Position numbers and translations under genes: made by a program. From Tilletiopsis washingtonensis (lineage: Eukaryota; Basidiomycota; Exobasidiomycetes; Entylomatales), in NCBI RefSeq assembly GCF_003144115.1, contig NW_020312016.1, forward strand, positions 320,777 to 384,776: DNA of 64,000 bases, read 5' to 3'. Positions 38,839-49,985 of the stretch are shown one piece after another; position 1 is the stretch's first letter; each line of letters opens with the position of its first letter. The notes under the pieces are model-generated. The model saw only the letters and a list, made by a program, of their open reading frames with translations, did not search any database and was not told the DNA's origin.

Positions 38839-40499
38839 CTAGTACGGGTAGCGGAAGCTCTGCAGGTCCTTGTCCGTGCGGTCCTCGAGGCCCTCGAGGG
38901 CGTTGTGCTCCTCGACCTCGCCGGCGGCGTCGCGCTTGTGGTTCCAGTAGCGGTGGATGAGCGCAATGGCGACGAGGCAGCTCGCCGAGATGCCGAACAT
39001 GGCCTCCATGGCAATCTTGGCGGGCAGGTAGTTGGGCGCATCCTGCTGGCGGTACAGCTGCGGGCCGACGATGTTGCCGGCCGAGTAGCCAAGCTGGAGG
39101 GCAGCGTTGAAGACGATGCGCTTCGTCGTGCCGCCGATGCAGCTGGAGAGCCAGGAGTAGTAGAACTGCGGAATGAGAAGGTCAGTGCGCAGCTCGGGGG
39201 GCGAGTCGCAGAGAAAGGCACTCACGGGACTGGCGACGGGATAGGCGAACACGATGGTGTAGCCGAGGAACTTGACGGCCGAGGTGAGGCTCGGGCTGAT
39301 CATGAGGGCACCGCCGACGAGCGCGACGAGGAAGGCCGCGCAGCCGGGGATGGCACGGCTGCCCGTGCGGTTGGCGAGCCAGGCGCCGGCGGCGATGAAG
39401 ACACCCTCGGCGAAGCCGGGCGCCATGCCGAGCAGCGCCGTGTCCTTCTTGTTGTAGCCCAGACCGGAGATGATGGCGCTGCCGAAGTTCGAAACGCCGC
39501 CGTTCGCCACGTTGGCCGCGGCGACTCCGCAGAAGAAGAGGTACAGACGGGGGTCGCAGAGCGCCTCGCGCAGCTGGTCCCACTTGAACGTCTTGTCGTG
39601 CAGGCCCGTCTTGTTCTCGCGCACGCGCTCGATGGCCACGAGGCGCTCGCGCTTGCTGAAGAAGCGGCAGTGCTCCTCGGGGCCGCAGGGCATGAAGAAG
39701 AAGACGGGGAATGCGTAGAAGGCCGTGATGGCGCCGAGGATGATGAACATGGTGCGCCACGTCTGCAGCGGCCCGGCAGGCTGCGAGAGCAGGCCGTAGG
39801 CAATGCCGCCGCCGAGGATCTGGGCGGTGGCGTTGGCGCTGAACCACCAGCTGGTGCGGATGACCTGCTCCTTGCGCGTGTAGAAGCGGCCGGTGACGAG
39901 GATGAAGGCGGGCGTGAGGCCGCCCTCGAGGATGCCGAGGAAGATGCGGCAGGCGACGAGGCCGGCGTAGTTGTATGCGGCGGCATGCAGGCCGAGGCAC
40001 GTGGCCCAGAGCAGAATGACGACGCCGACGTAGCGCGAAATGTTGAAGCGCTGCAGCATGTAGCCGTGCAGCGGCGAGGCACCGAGCCAGCCGAGGTAGA
40101 AGGCCGAGCCGAGGAAGCTGTACTGCTTGCCCGTCAGGTGCAGGTCCGTCTTGACGCCGAGCAGGTTGGCGTACTGCGGGGAGGTGGTCAGCAACGGTGC
40201 GATGCTGCTCTCGTCATCGCACGGCCACTTACGTTGAGCGACGTCTTGTCGAGGAACTGCAGCAGCACGGAGCAGTACATGAGCGGCATGAGGATCGTGT
40301 CGATCTTGCGCAGCACGCGCTTCTTCTCGGCCTCGTCGATGGGCGCCGAGTCGGCGGCGCTGATGGGCTCGCCGTCGTGGCCGAGCGCGGCGAGCGTGTC
40401 GAGCGGCGACGTCGACACGACGGCCTTGTCGCCGCCGTGCGACGAGGGCGAGGCACTGCGCTTCTCGACGGCGTCGAGGTCTTCGATGGAGCGAGGCAT
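38839..40499 (-). CDS. MFS transporter, allantoate permease (Dal5/ACS) family
   Basis: Three exons (40499-40233, 40173-39226, 39165-38839) encode 513 residues. The start at 40499 (MPRSIEDLDA) opens a hydrophilic N-terminus of ~90 residues, followed by twelve predicted membrane segments. Family marks are VLLQFLDKTSLN-YANLLGVKTDLHLTGKQYSFLGSAFYLGWL, RIFLGILEGGLTPAFILVTGRFYTRKEQVIRTSWWFSAN and the C-terminal Y..GNI-GPQLY. Anion:cation symporters of this family import allantoate, nicotinate, pantothenate, biotin or similar carboxylates. The substrate cannot be told from sequence. The second intron (60 nt) is in frame and free of stops, so retention would add 20 residues inside a loop. Confidence 0.9.
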
Positions 40500-42122
40500 G
40501 TTGAAGAGAGAAGGAGGAGGTGTGTGGGGCATTGGAAGATGAGGCGAGAAGAAGCGGCCTTCTTGTACCCCTCACGACGTCCTGCTCGCCACGGGACGGA
40601 TCGGAAGATTATCTGTCCTCGCCTTCGCTGCACCCGCCTGCGCTAGCTTGCATTCGATGTGTGCCTGATGCTGATGCCCGCTGCCTGCCTGATGCTGCGT
40701 CGAGCTGGCCGGCTGGAAGAATGTTGCGAGCCCGGTTATCGCACGACCCACTTTCGTCCACCGTGCCCACGCTAGAGTGCCGCCACCATGCATCTGCAGC
40801 GGCCAGGGACGCATCTGCATCAGCTGCCCGGCGCAGGCCACCTGCCCTGCGGTGGCCACGTCTGTGCTGAAGCGACCCGGAAATTTACTGCAGCCCAGCC
40901 TTGCCCCCTGGAGAAGCTCGGGAGCGCAGCAGCCGCCGCAGCGGCCATGGGCAGGGTCGCTTGCGAGGCGCAGCTGCACGAGAGGCGGAGACGCGCTGCG
41001 GTTGCGGCAGCGGCAGCGGCAGCGGCGGGAAGGCGGCGGCGGCACGCCCACGCGATGTGATCTCGCGCGCGGCGATGCGCTGGCGCTGCGCCTGCTGCAC
41101 GGCGGCCGCTGCGCGCGCGAAGAAGCTGGCCGCCGCTGATAAGAGGCGGCGAGAGCGCCGAGCCGCCTCTCATGCCGTGCCGCCTCGTCGAGTCCGATGC
41201 CATCGGACCGGCCGCTCCGATGGAGGCACGCCGCCTCTTGGGCCGCCTACTCACGCCTTGGGCCGCCTGGGCCGCAACCAGCTTCGCCCTCAGCTGCCGC
41301 CGGCCGGCGCGGAGTGGGCTCGATGCCGCCCTTCCCGCCCTGCCCCGCCGCGGCTGCCAGCACCCGAGCTTCGCGCGAGCCCGCCAGCATGCACAGGCCC
41401 AAGGGGCCAGGGGCTCGGAGTGTGAAGCTAGGAGAGGCGCGCGCCTATACCCACATCCCCTTCCCGCGTTGGAGCCCGATACAACCTTGCCTTCGCTCCA
41501 ACAGCGAGCGGGGGCGCGGCGCTGGAGTAAGCGAGCTCGGCGATGGCGAGAGCAAAGAGGCGCGCGCAGCAAGAGATATCGCAGGGTGCAAGGGCACGAC
41601 AGCAAGCCGAGCATCGCCGAGCCAAGGCCAGCAAGCCGAGAGCTGCCGAGGCTCAAGTCGAGCGCCTCGAGCAAGGTCGAGAAGTCGAGAACTATCCGGC
41701 CAGGCTGCAGTGCCTGGCCTCGAGCCATGCCTGAGCTCGAGGCTGTGAGCGGCTGCGGAGCGAGATGCTGCCGCTCTGGCACCGCCTGCACCGCCTTGAG
41801 CGGCCTCACACGACAGGGGATACCATGACGCTGTGGCGCTTCCATTTCCCCTTCACTCGATGCATTTGCGACTACTTTGAGCCTCTGATGGCCGAATGAA
41901 GATGATTGACAGGAGCTGCGAAGCGGTGGCAGAGGGCAAAAGAGAGGTGAGGCGCGCGATGCGGTGCTTCGACGCGCGCGCGGCGCAGCACAGCCACGGC
42001 GCTCGGCACTCGGGCGGCGCAGCGAGCACCGCCTTGGCCTCGAGCATCCGCGCGGCCGTGCGGGGCACGCTCCTCCCTCCACAACCTCCATCCCGCCTCA
42101 AGCAGAGAGAGGGAGCGCAGCC
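40500..42122. promoter_or_regulatory. 1.6-kb divergent region, transporter and orphan gene
   Basis: The transporter (minus) and the orphan gene (plus) both point away from this stretch. It is GC-rich with GCAG/CGGC runs around 40.9-41.3 kb. Several open frames exist but none has a recognisable domain. Confidence 0.5.
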
Positions 42123-43795
42123 ATGGCGCTCGACGCCGCCAACTTCCTGCTGCAGCTGCATCGCGACTCCTCCTCTTCGCGGCAGCTCGAGCTGCGTGTC
42201 CCGCCGCCTCTGCACTCCTCCATAGACACACCCTCTGCGGCGCCCTACTACACCTACGAACGCGCCGCCTCGCGCGCATACGGGGCGCAGCTGCTCGATG
42301 GACACGCACGCGTGCTCCTCGCCGAGTGGCAGAGCGCAGGGAAGAAGCAGGGCGTACTGGGCCTGCGACAGCCCGACGGAGAGGTGAAGGTGACGAAAGA
42401 GAAGGGCTGGGCATGTGAATGGCGCTGGGAGTGGGAGGGGTGAGTGTGTGCCTCTTTGCCTCGTCGTGCACAGCCGGCGCTGATGGAACGGACAGGGAGA
42501 CATATCAGTGGAAGCGCGAGACAAATGCGCTGGGCATGAGTGGCGGCAAGGCGGGCTTTGCGTGCGACATTGTGCGCAAGCCGGATCCGAGCGTTGCGTG
42601 AGTGGTCGCCCTCCAACAAAAGCGTCGCCTGTCGCTGATGCCAGGTGGAGGACAGCGTCGCACGATACAAGCCGGCGTTGAAGGCAAGACCGGCGCAGCT
42701 CGAGGTGCTGGATTACAACCTCCTCCGCGTGCGTCTTGCTCCGCCTTCGCTCTCGGCCAGCTACGGCATCTGACGCTATTGTACAGATCGATATCGCAGA
42801 TCGCAAAGGGCTGGAAATCACCCTCATCTGTGTCCTACTGGCGCTGCTGGATGGCGAGGGAGAGGATGCGCTTGGCGACAGCGCAGAGGAGGGCTCACCG
42901 GCTGCTTCGCCTGCTGCGACGGATGCGAACAAAGTGCTTGCGCCTGCGGCTGCGCCGGCGCAAGCGGCGGCGAAGCTGGCGAGCAATGAAGTGGAGATCA
43001 CTCCTTACGGTGAAGTACGTCCCCTCCCTCGCACTCTCCTCTGCCGCTCTCTGATGCCAGCCCATTTCTTCAGGAAGCAGCGTACATCAAGCACTGTCTG
43101 TCTCTCCTCCGCTGCGATGCAGAAGGCACGGGCATGGACTTGATCATCCTGCAAGCGCACTCTGCAGATGCGGCGAGGAGGGCTGTAGGCATTGCAGCGG
43201 GGGTTAAGGGAGCTTACTATCGTGCGTTCAGCTCCACCCTACAACCCATCGAGCCGTTTACTCATGGAGATGCGGCCTTGCAGGACTGCCGCAAGCAGCG
43301 AAAGGCAGCAGTGCCGACCCGACAGCCGACGGCGCAGGCGAGCTGTTCCAATACGTGCGCGAGCCGGGTCGCAGCTCCGCCGCATCGTCTGCGGAGACGC
43401 TCGCACAGTCCATCGCCGCCGAAGCGCGCGCTCGTCCTCGCATCCAACTCAACGCGCCTGCCGCAGGCAGCAGTACTCCACCGCCGCAGCAAGAGCCGAA
43501 ACGGCCGACGTCGATGCAGTACGCTCCGCCAGAGAGACTCAGCATCTACCTGAGCAAGCTGCGCATCGCTGAGCTGGAGCGCGTGCAGCCTCCGCCGCCT
43601 CGTACTGCTCCGCCAGTGCGAGCTGCGCCTCCTCCGGCACTGGCGCCAAGTCCGGGGCCGAGACCACGGCCGCGCTCACAGGGCCCGTCACCGACGCCGC
43701 CGAGTCCGCCTGAGCCGGCCAAGGAGCAGAAGGAGCCGCGAGGCGTGGGCAAGTTGCTGGGCAAGCTGGGAAGGAAGCATGCCGAGGAGCACTAG
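42123..43795 (+). CDS. conserved-looking orphan with Pro-rich tail
   Basis: Six exons (42123-42439, 42496-42597, 42656-42728, 42787-43014, 43074-43221, 43284-43795) splice in frame to 459 residues. No family is named with confidence. The N-terminal 230 residues look globular: HARVLLAEWQ, a Trp-rich WACEWRWEWEGETYQWKRET, then GFACDIVRKPDPSVAVARYKP, LEVLDYNLLRIDIADRKGLEITLICVLLALLD. The blocks W...G..YxWxR, C..V..PDPxVxxA.Y and DYNLxR.D..DRKGLE have the look of an uncharacterised basidiomycete domain, perhaps a tubby-like or LURP-like barrel. Residues ~280-330 are again folded (EEAAYIKHCLSLLRCDAEGTGMDLIILQAHSADAARRAVGIAAGVKGAYYR). The rest is Pro/Ala-rich, ending in a basic GVGKLLGKLGRKHAEEH. 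Confidence 0.7.
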
Positions 43796-43962
43796 CGTAG
43801 CAATCAATACCCTCTCGAGACGACGGAGCGCTGATGATGGGAATCATTGAGTGTGTGTGTGGCGTGAGGGTGGTGATACAGAGGTTGCGCTGCCTTTGCC
43901 GCGTGCAGTGAGAGAGAGAGGGTATGCGAGAGCCAACCGGGCTAGAGTGAGAGCGATGCGCT

Positions 43963-45811
43963 TCAGACCAGCGAAGCAGCGGCCGCCTCGTCCGGATCCG
44001 CTCCCGTCGCATCGAGATCCACGGGCGGTTGGCCATCCGCCATCTCCTCGAGCGCCACGATCAGGCCGTCAAACTCCTCCTGCAGCGTCTCCTCCTCAAT
44101 CATGCTGCCGAACATGCGCGTGTTATGCAGACGCTCCAGGAATGCCTGTGCGCGGAGCGGCGAGGTCAGAAGATGCAGATGAGAGGGAAGTAAGGGAGAG
44201 GGGGAGAGGACTCACTTCCTTCCAGCGAGGCCCGTACTTGTTGGGCCCGCGAGGCTTGCGCTCCTTCTTTCCACTCTCGCCATTCACTCCCACTGCAGCA
44301 GCAGGCGCAGCAGCGACAGGCGTCGCCGGCGGCTGACTTGCGCTGGCGTTCATCTTCGCCGGCGCGCTCTTCCTGCCCTTCTTCGCGGGCGCAGCAGGCG
44401 TCGCCGCGGGCGCAGGCGCCGGTGCGGGCTCGGGGTCGGGAGGAGGAGGAGTGCCGAGGCCATCGTAGAGCACTGGAGAACGAGGAGGCGCAGGCGGGAT
44501 CTTGGGCTTGTTCTTGCTGCCTTTGGGACGGCCACGACGTCTCTTTGGCTGTCCGTCAGGACCGAGCTCGACTGACGCTGCCGGTGCTGGAGCCGCGACA
44601 GGAGCGGGAGCAGGGACGGGAGCCGGCGGAGGTGCGGCGGCCTTCGGCGCAGGAGCAGGCACCGGAGGAGGAGGCGCAGCGGCCTTCTTGCGCCGCTTGG
44701 GCGCTGGCGCAGCGGGCGTCGGAGCGGGCGGCGGCGGTGCCGGTTCGGGCGCAGGCGGTGGAGGTGCAGCCTTGGCAGCCTTCGACGCCGCTGGCGCCTT
44801 GCGCTTCTTGCTCTTCGCAGCGGGTGCAGGTGCAGCGGGTGCGGCCTCTGCTGCTGCGGTGGCGGTGGTCGTCACGGGCGACGCTGCTTGGGGAGAAGCA
44901 TCGCCGGGCGTGTAGCTCGAGTAGAGCGCGTGGGGATGAGAGCCAAGCATCGGTCCGCCGAGCGACATCATCTGAGCTGCGCGTGCCACCGGCTGCGCTT
45001 GACGGTGCACTTCGTGCGGCGAGATGAAGGCTTGCTGTTGTTGCGACTGCTGCTGAGACTGCGACTGCGACTGCGACTGCTGCTGAGGCGCTGCTTGGCG
45101 CTGCGAATGCTGGGGCTGCGCCTGCTGCTGCGAATGCGACGTGGCGTAGTTGCCGTACCCGAGCGAAGTCGACTGCTGCGCCTGCGCCGATTGCTGCTGG
45201 TACGCAGCTGCCGCGTAGCGATCGCGCGACGAGAGACCAGCGCTCGCGATGCTGTACTCATGCGAGTTGCCGCCTGCACTGCCGCTGCTCCCGCCCCGCG
45301 CAGCAGTGGGCGGATAGTGCGCCGACCAGCTCTGCCCCGCCGAGCCGTTGATGTTGTGTGCATCGTGCGTGGCCGCAGCGCTCGTGCTGCCACTGCCGCT
45401 GCGCGACGCAGGCGCGGCGTACTGCGACGCCCAGCTCTGGTTCTGCCGCGGCGCGTTCGTCGGGTAGCCCTCTGCGGCGCCCGTCGTGCCCGTGCCCGAG
45501 GCCGAGGCGGAGCCGGAGCCCTCGCCGGACGTGCCGTTGAGCGAGCGCAGCAGGTTGGCGACGTCGACGTCCTGCTGCAGACTGCCGTGCGTGGCGCGGC
45601 CCTGGCGCTGCTGCGGAAATGAGGCGGTGGAGGCGCGCGAGGTCGGTGCAGCAGCGGCAGCAGCGGCCTGCTGACGACGCGGATCCCACGAGGGCAGGTT
45701 GGAGAGGTGCTGCTGCTGCTGCTGTTGCGCCTGTGCCTGCTGCTGCTGCTGTGCGAAGTGCGACGAGGCACTGCGGCTCCAGTCGTCGCCTGCGCCGGAG
45801 TGGTAGGCCAT
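43963..45811 (-). CDS. AT-hook protein with Gln-rich N-terminus and Pro/Ala-rich middle
   Basis: Two exons (45811-44216 and 44145-43963) give 592 residues. The N-terminal 250 are Gln/Ser/Ala-rich. Then come Lys/Arg islands within Pro/Ala repeats (KSKKRKAP, KRRKKAA), a canonical AT-hook (KRRRGRPKGSKNK) near residue 430 and an RKPRGPNKYGPRWKE block before the intron. The last 60 residues (AFLERLHNTRMFGSMIEEETLQEEFDGLIVALEEMADG) form an acidic helical end. Together, the PNKYGPRWKE...FLERLHNT join looks like a small conserved domain rather than pure low complexity. A nuclear chromatin-binding or transcription role is likely from the AT-hook. No orthologue is recognised. It diverges from the Zn2Cys6 gene. 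Confidence 0.75.
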
Positions 45812-46180
45812 CGCGAGGCCGAGGTGTTGGAGTGGAGTGACGTGGAGAGGTGGAGCGTGCGAGCTCGACGCGTCCAGCGGGGTTCAGGAACGGCGCGTCG
45901 TGGCGGAGTCGCTCTCGCACCTCTGGCGCCCCGCCAGCCAATGCCGCCGCTCTTGGGTCCTCGCCGCCGTACGAGAGGCCGGCATCGGCGGCGGTGCCGC
46001 TGCTCCACCTTCGTTCCCGCTCCCATCATCCCCGTCCACGCCGCCGTCTCACTCCCTCCGAAGCGTCTCTGCCAGCCGTGCTGCTCTAACTTCGCCACGC
46101 GCCGAGCTCTGAGCGCATCGAGCCGTGCTTCCGCCTCGCGCCCTCGCCTCGCGCCCGGCCCGCCGCGCCCGTCGCCCGCC
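45812..46180. promoter_or_regulatory. shared promoter of AT-hook and Zn2Cys6 genes
   Basis: A 369-bp spacer lies between two divergent regulatory genes. It is pyrimidine-rich on the plus strand towards 46180. No specific sites are claimed. Confidence 0.5.
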
Positions 46181-49100
46181 ATGGACGTCTCCTCGCTATC
46201 GCAGCACGGCGAGTCGCCTCTCTCGCCGCCCTCGCATGCGCCCGACGATGTCGACGACGACTCCAGCACACGCGATGTGCTGCGTGACGACTATCACTCT
46301 GGCGAGACGCACGAGCAGTCGCACGAGCACCAGCACGGGCACAGCGGCGAGCTGGAGCACGACGAGTCCTACACGCAGGACGTCGACATGCACGGTCTGA
46401 ATGAGGCGCATCAGCAGCATGAGCAGCACGACCAGCGTCTCACAGACGAGGCGGCACACAACCTCGTCACCGAGGTCATCCTGGCGCGGCTGGCCGAGAC
46501 GAATGCGCAGGCACAAGCGCAGCAGCAGCAGGCCGCCATGCAGCAGGGCGACGACGGCAACGGAGGCGAGGCCTCGACGTCTGCACCTGCGCCGCCTCCT
46601 CGGCAGAAGCGAGCGCGCACCAGCACGGCAAAGATCACGCGTCATCGGCCCATCACTTCGTGCCTGCAGTGCCGTGCACGCAAGGCAAAGTGCGATCGTG
46701 CGCGTCCGCGATGCGGTGGATGTCCGGCAGACAGTCCGTGCACGTACGTCGATGCGGACATGCCTACCGAGGCGGTGGTGAGCTCGATTCAGAACATCCG
46801 GAAGGCGGAAGAGGAAGACGAGGCGCGCCGTGCTGAGGCAAAGTGAGTCTCTCCATCTCTCGTTGCCGTTTGCCGCTCGGCTGACCTCTCGATCAGACGC
46901 GCCCGCCTGCGTGGCAGCATCTCGCACGTGCCAGATCACCACAACAGCAACGCCTACGATGCCTCCGCCTCTACGTCCTCAGCACGTCACGCTCTCGTCG
47001 AGCGCACCTACGCCCTCGGCAAGCGCAAGGACCTCGACTTCGACGTTCGCGTGAGAGCATCTCGCGCTGCGGGCGTCGGCGCCATTCTCTTCTCGTGCAT
47101 GCCTACCGCACGCATGTCTTCGTCGCACGGCTTTGTCCTGCCTGGCGACTTGCAGCCTCTGCATTTGCCGCAGCCCGACGACGTAGGCCCATTGCTCGAT
47201 GCGTATCGAGCACACGTCGAGCCCCTCTGCAACGCCGTAGTGATCGATCTCAACCGTCCTCGCATCCGCGCCTTCCTGCGCTGGTGGCACTCCGATCCCG
47301 ACAGTCTGCCTGCAGACCCGCCGCTCGTGCCGCTCGTCCTCGTGGTGCTGGCGCTGTCGGTGCAGTCGATCCGTACCGCAGGCAAGGGAGGCGAGCCGGA
47401 GGTGGATCGCTTCCATGGATGCGATGTGGAGAAGCGTCTGCTGGAGACGGCCGGTCGTTGCATCGACAACCTGCAGGTGAGCAGCGCTCGTCGCAGCGCG
47501 ATGCGTACGGCAGCGCTGACACAGCGTCCAGATCGCATGCCCCAGCAACTGGTCCAGCGCCTTCAGTGCGCCTCTCGACTTGGTGCGCGCCAGCATGCTA
47601 CGTGGTCTCTGGCATCTCGGCGAGCTGCATCTGCAGTTTGCCACGTCTTGCTTTGCTGGTACGTGACGCTGCCGCGTCTGCAGCCCTGGCTCTCTCGCTG
47701 ACCTTGCAACAGCCACACTGCGCCTGGCACATGCTGCCGGCCTGCATCGCGATCCGAAGCACTGGAAGGGCATGGGCAAGGAGGAGGCGCAGGCGCGACG
47801 CAACATGTGGTACAGCTGTCTGATGCTCGAAGTGGTGCGTAGCAAGGAGCACCGTTCTCCCCTACGCTGCACTGCTGACGCGCTGTCCTCGCCGCGCAGA
47901 CGCACGCCCACCGCCTCAACATACCCTGCTCGATCACCGGCGAGAGTTTCGACTCCGAGCTGCCCAACGACCACAGCGCGCTCGTCGGTCTCTTCACGCG
48001 CGCCTCGGAGATGCAAGCAGCCCAGGCAGCCGCCACTGGAGTCGCTGCTCCGTCGTCACGCGAGCTGCTGCCGCCCAGCCGCATGGCATTCGACTTTCAT
48101 CTGGCGCGCTACAGTCTTGCCCGTCTCTTCGCCCAGCGTGGAGCTCATCCTTCGCGCAACGACCTCGTCAGTGAAGGAGGCGCCGCTCGTATTGCAGACG
48201 TGCTAGCCGAATGGCGCGCGTCGCTGCCACCGGCCTTCGAGACTGTCCTGCAGCTCGACGAAGGCCCGCTGTGCGGAGCAGGCGCGCTCGACGAGGAAGA
48301 CGACCCGTACTTCCTCGGCGGCAACGGACGCCTGTCGCCCGAGGACACGCGCGAGCGCAAGCGCATCGCCTACTTCCAGCGCGTCATGCTGCGCATGCTG
48401 CACCTCCAGACTCGCATGGCCATCTATCGCCCGCAATTCGACGTCAGCGGCGCATGGCGGCCTCCGGGCGATGCACAGCGTGCCTTGAGAGAGTGCCTGG
48501 ACAGCGCGTGAGTAGCCAGCCAATGTGGCGTAGTACGTGACGTGCTGAGGCTGACGTCAAGCTCCCCTGACAGGCAACGCATTGTGCACCTCGTCTCGAG
48601 TCTCTTCACGTCGAGCCCGCCGCCGCCGTTCCAGATGTACCACGCCGCCTCGCACCAGCTCTTCCAGGCCGCCGTCATCCTCAGCGTGCAATCTGCGCTC
48701 TGTTCGCCGTCCGAGGCGTCCGGCGCACACTTCCGCAGTCTGGCACGACCCATCATCGACCGCGCCGTCCATGCCTTCGACCTACTCTCCGGCAAAGCTC
48801 CGCTTCACAACGTCTGCGAGCAGGCAGCACGCTATGCGAGCACGCTTCGAGAGATGGACGCTGTGCAGCTCGCAAGGCAGGCTACAGCGGCGGCCGGCGG
48901 AGCGGAGGCGAAGACGGGAGAGGAGGAGAGCGCGGCTACGGCTGCAAACGCCTCGAACAGCATGCAGCGTGCTACGCTCGGCATCCTGAACGCGCAAGGC
49001 ACGGCGGAGACGAGCACCGAGCTCAGTGCACAGGCCTACACCGCGCACGCTTCGCCTCCTTCTGCCTCTCCGTTGGGCGGAGCATCGAGCAGCGCAACGC

Positions 49101-49798
49101 TCGGCGGTGTGCAGCTCAGCGATGCCGTGCCGACCTCGTGGGCCGAGAGCAGTGGCTCAGGCGGCGCCCAGAGCTCGCATCAGACGGCGCAGTCTGCGCT
49201 CGAGGCGGCACTCTTCGACGATGCGTGGTGGCACAGCATCGACGGCTCGTACTCGCAACGCTCCTTCTTCCCTTCCGGACCTTCTTCGGGACCGCGAGCT
49301 GTGGACGCCACCATGGCAAGCCACGGCAACGCCCAAGCAGATGGCAGCGCGCTTGGAGAGAGCGGCTACGGTGGCCCGAACCTCCCGCCGACGGGCCTCG
49401 ATCTGCTCGCGTCGCAGGTCGACCACGCACCGCGCGCAGCTGGCAACGCAGCGCCCACAAGCTGGCAGCAGGAGCAGGCCGAACGCCGTGCGGCACGCGG
49501 CGGAGGCGTGGCAAGCACGCTCGATCCGGCCCTGCAGCAGGCGCCGTGGGAGGGCGGCGGCTCGGGCGCACCGCAGCGCGCCACCTGGGACACTGAGGCG
49601 CAGCCGCAGCCGCTCTTGCCGCCGCCTGCGGCGCCGGGCAACGGCAGCAACGGCAATGGCAGTGGCGAGCCGGTCGGCGGCAACGGAGCAGAGGGCCTGG
49701 CGGCCTCGGCGCCGAGCGTGGCCTCGTTTGAGGGATGGCAGGCCGCGTGGAAGGCATGGGAGTCGTTCACTGATCATGTACTGCAGAGCGAGGGCTAG
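46181..49798 (+). CDS. Zn2Cys6 binuclear-cluster transcription factor
   Basis: Six exons (46181-46842, 46897-47476, 47532-47658, 47713-47834, 47900-48507, 48574-49798) encode 1,107 residues. An acidic, His/Gln-rich N-terminus precedes the Zn2Cys6 cluster at about residues 161-187 (CLQCRARKAKCDRARPRCGGCPADSPC; CX2CX6CX6CX2CX5C), followed by a basic linker and a short coil. The fungal-specific middle homology region covers about 280-560, including FLRWWHSDPDSLPADPPLVPLVLVVLALSVQS, ATLRLAHAAGLHRDPKHW and RRNMWYSCLMLEV. The C-terminal 300 residues are Ala/Gly/Ser/Gln-rich. It is a fungal-only DNA-binding activator or repressor. The target pathway is unknown. At the exon 4 end the donor could also sit 3 nt earlier. 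Confidence 0.9.
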
Positions 49799-49985
49799 CT
49801 GCACCCCCGGGCGGGCGGCGAGGCCGTGGAGATGAAATATCGCATACCGTGTCACCTTGAGCTGAGCGAGAGACGCGCAAGGGCAACTAGAGAGACTGTG
49901 TATTGAGATCCGAGCAGCGGATATAGTAGCCGCAGCTTGCCTCGCGCCTGAGCGCTCCCCTCCCTCGCAGTGTCGCCCTCGTCGC

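Noticed and set aside
38764-40542. 592-codon plus-strand frame over the transporter
   Set aside because: It is an antisense shadow of the MFS gene, Glu/Asp/Arg/Gly-rich.
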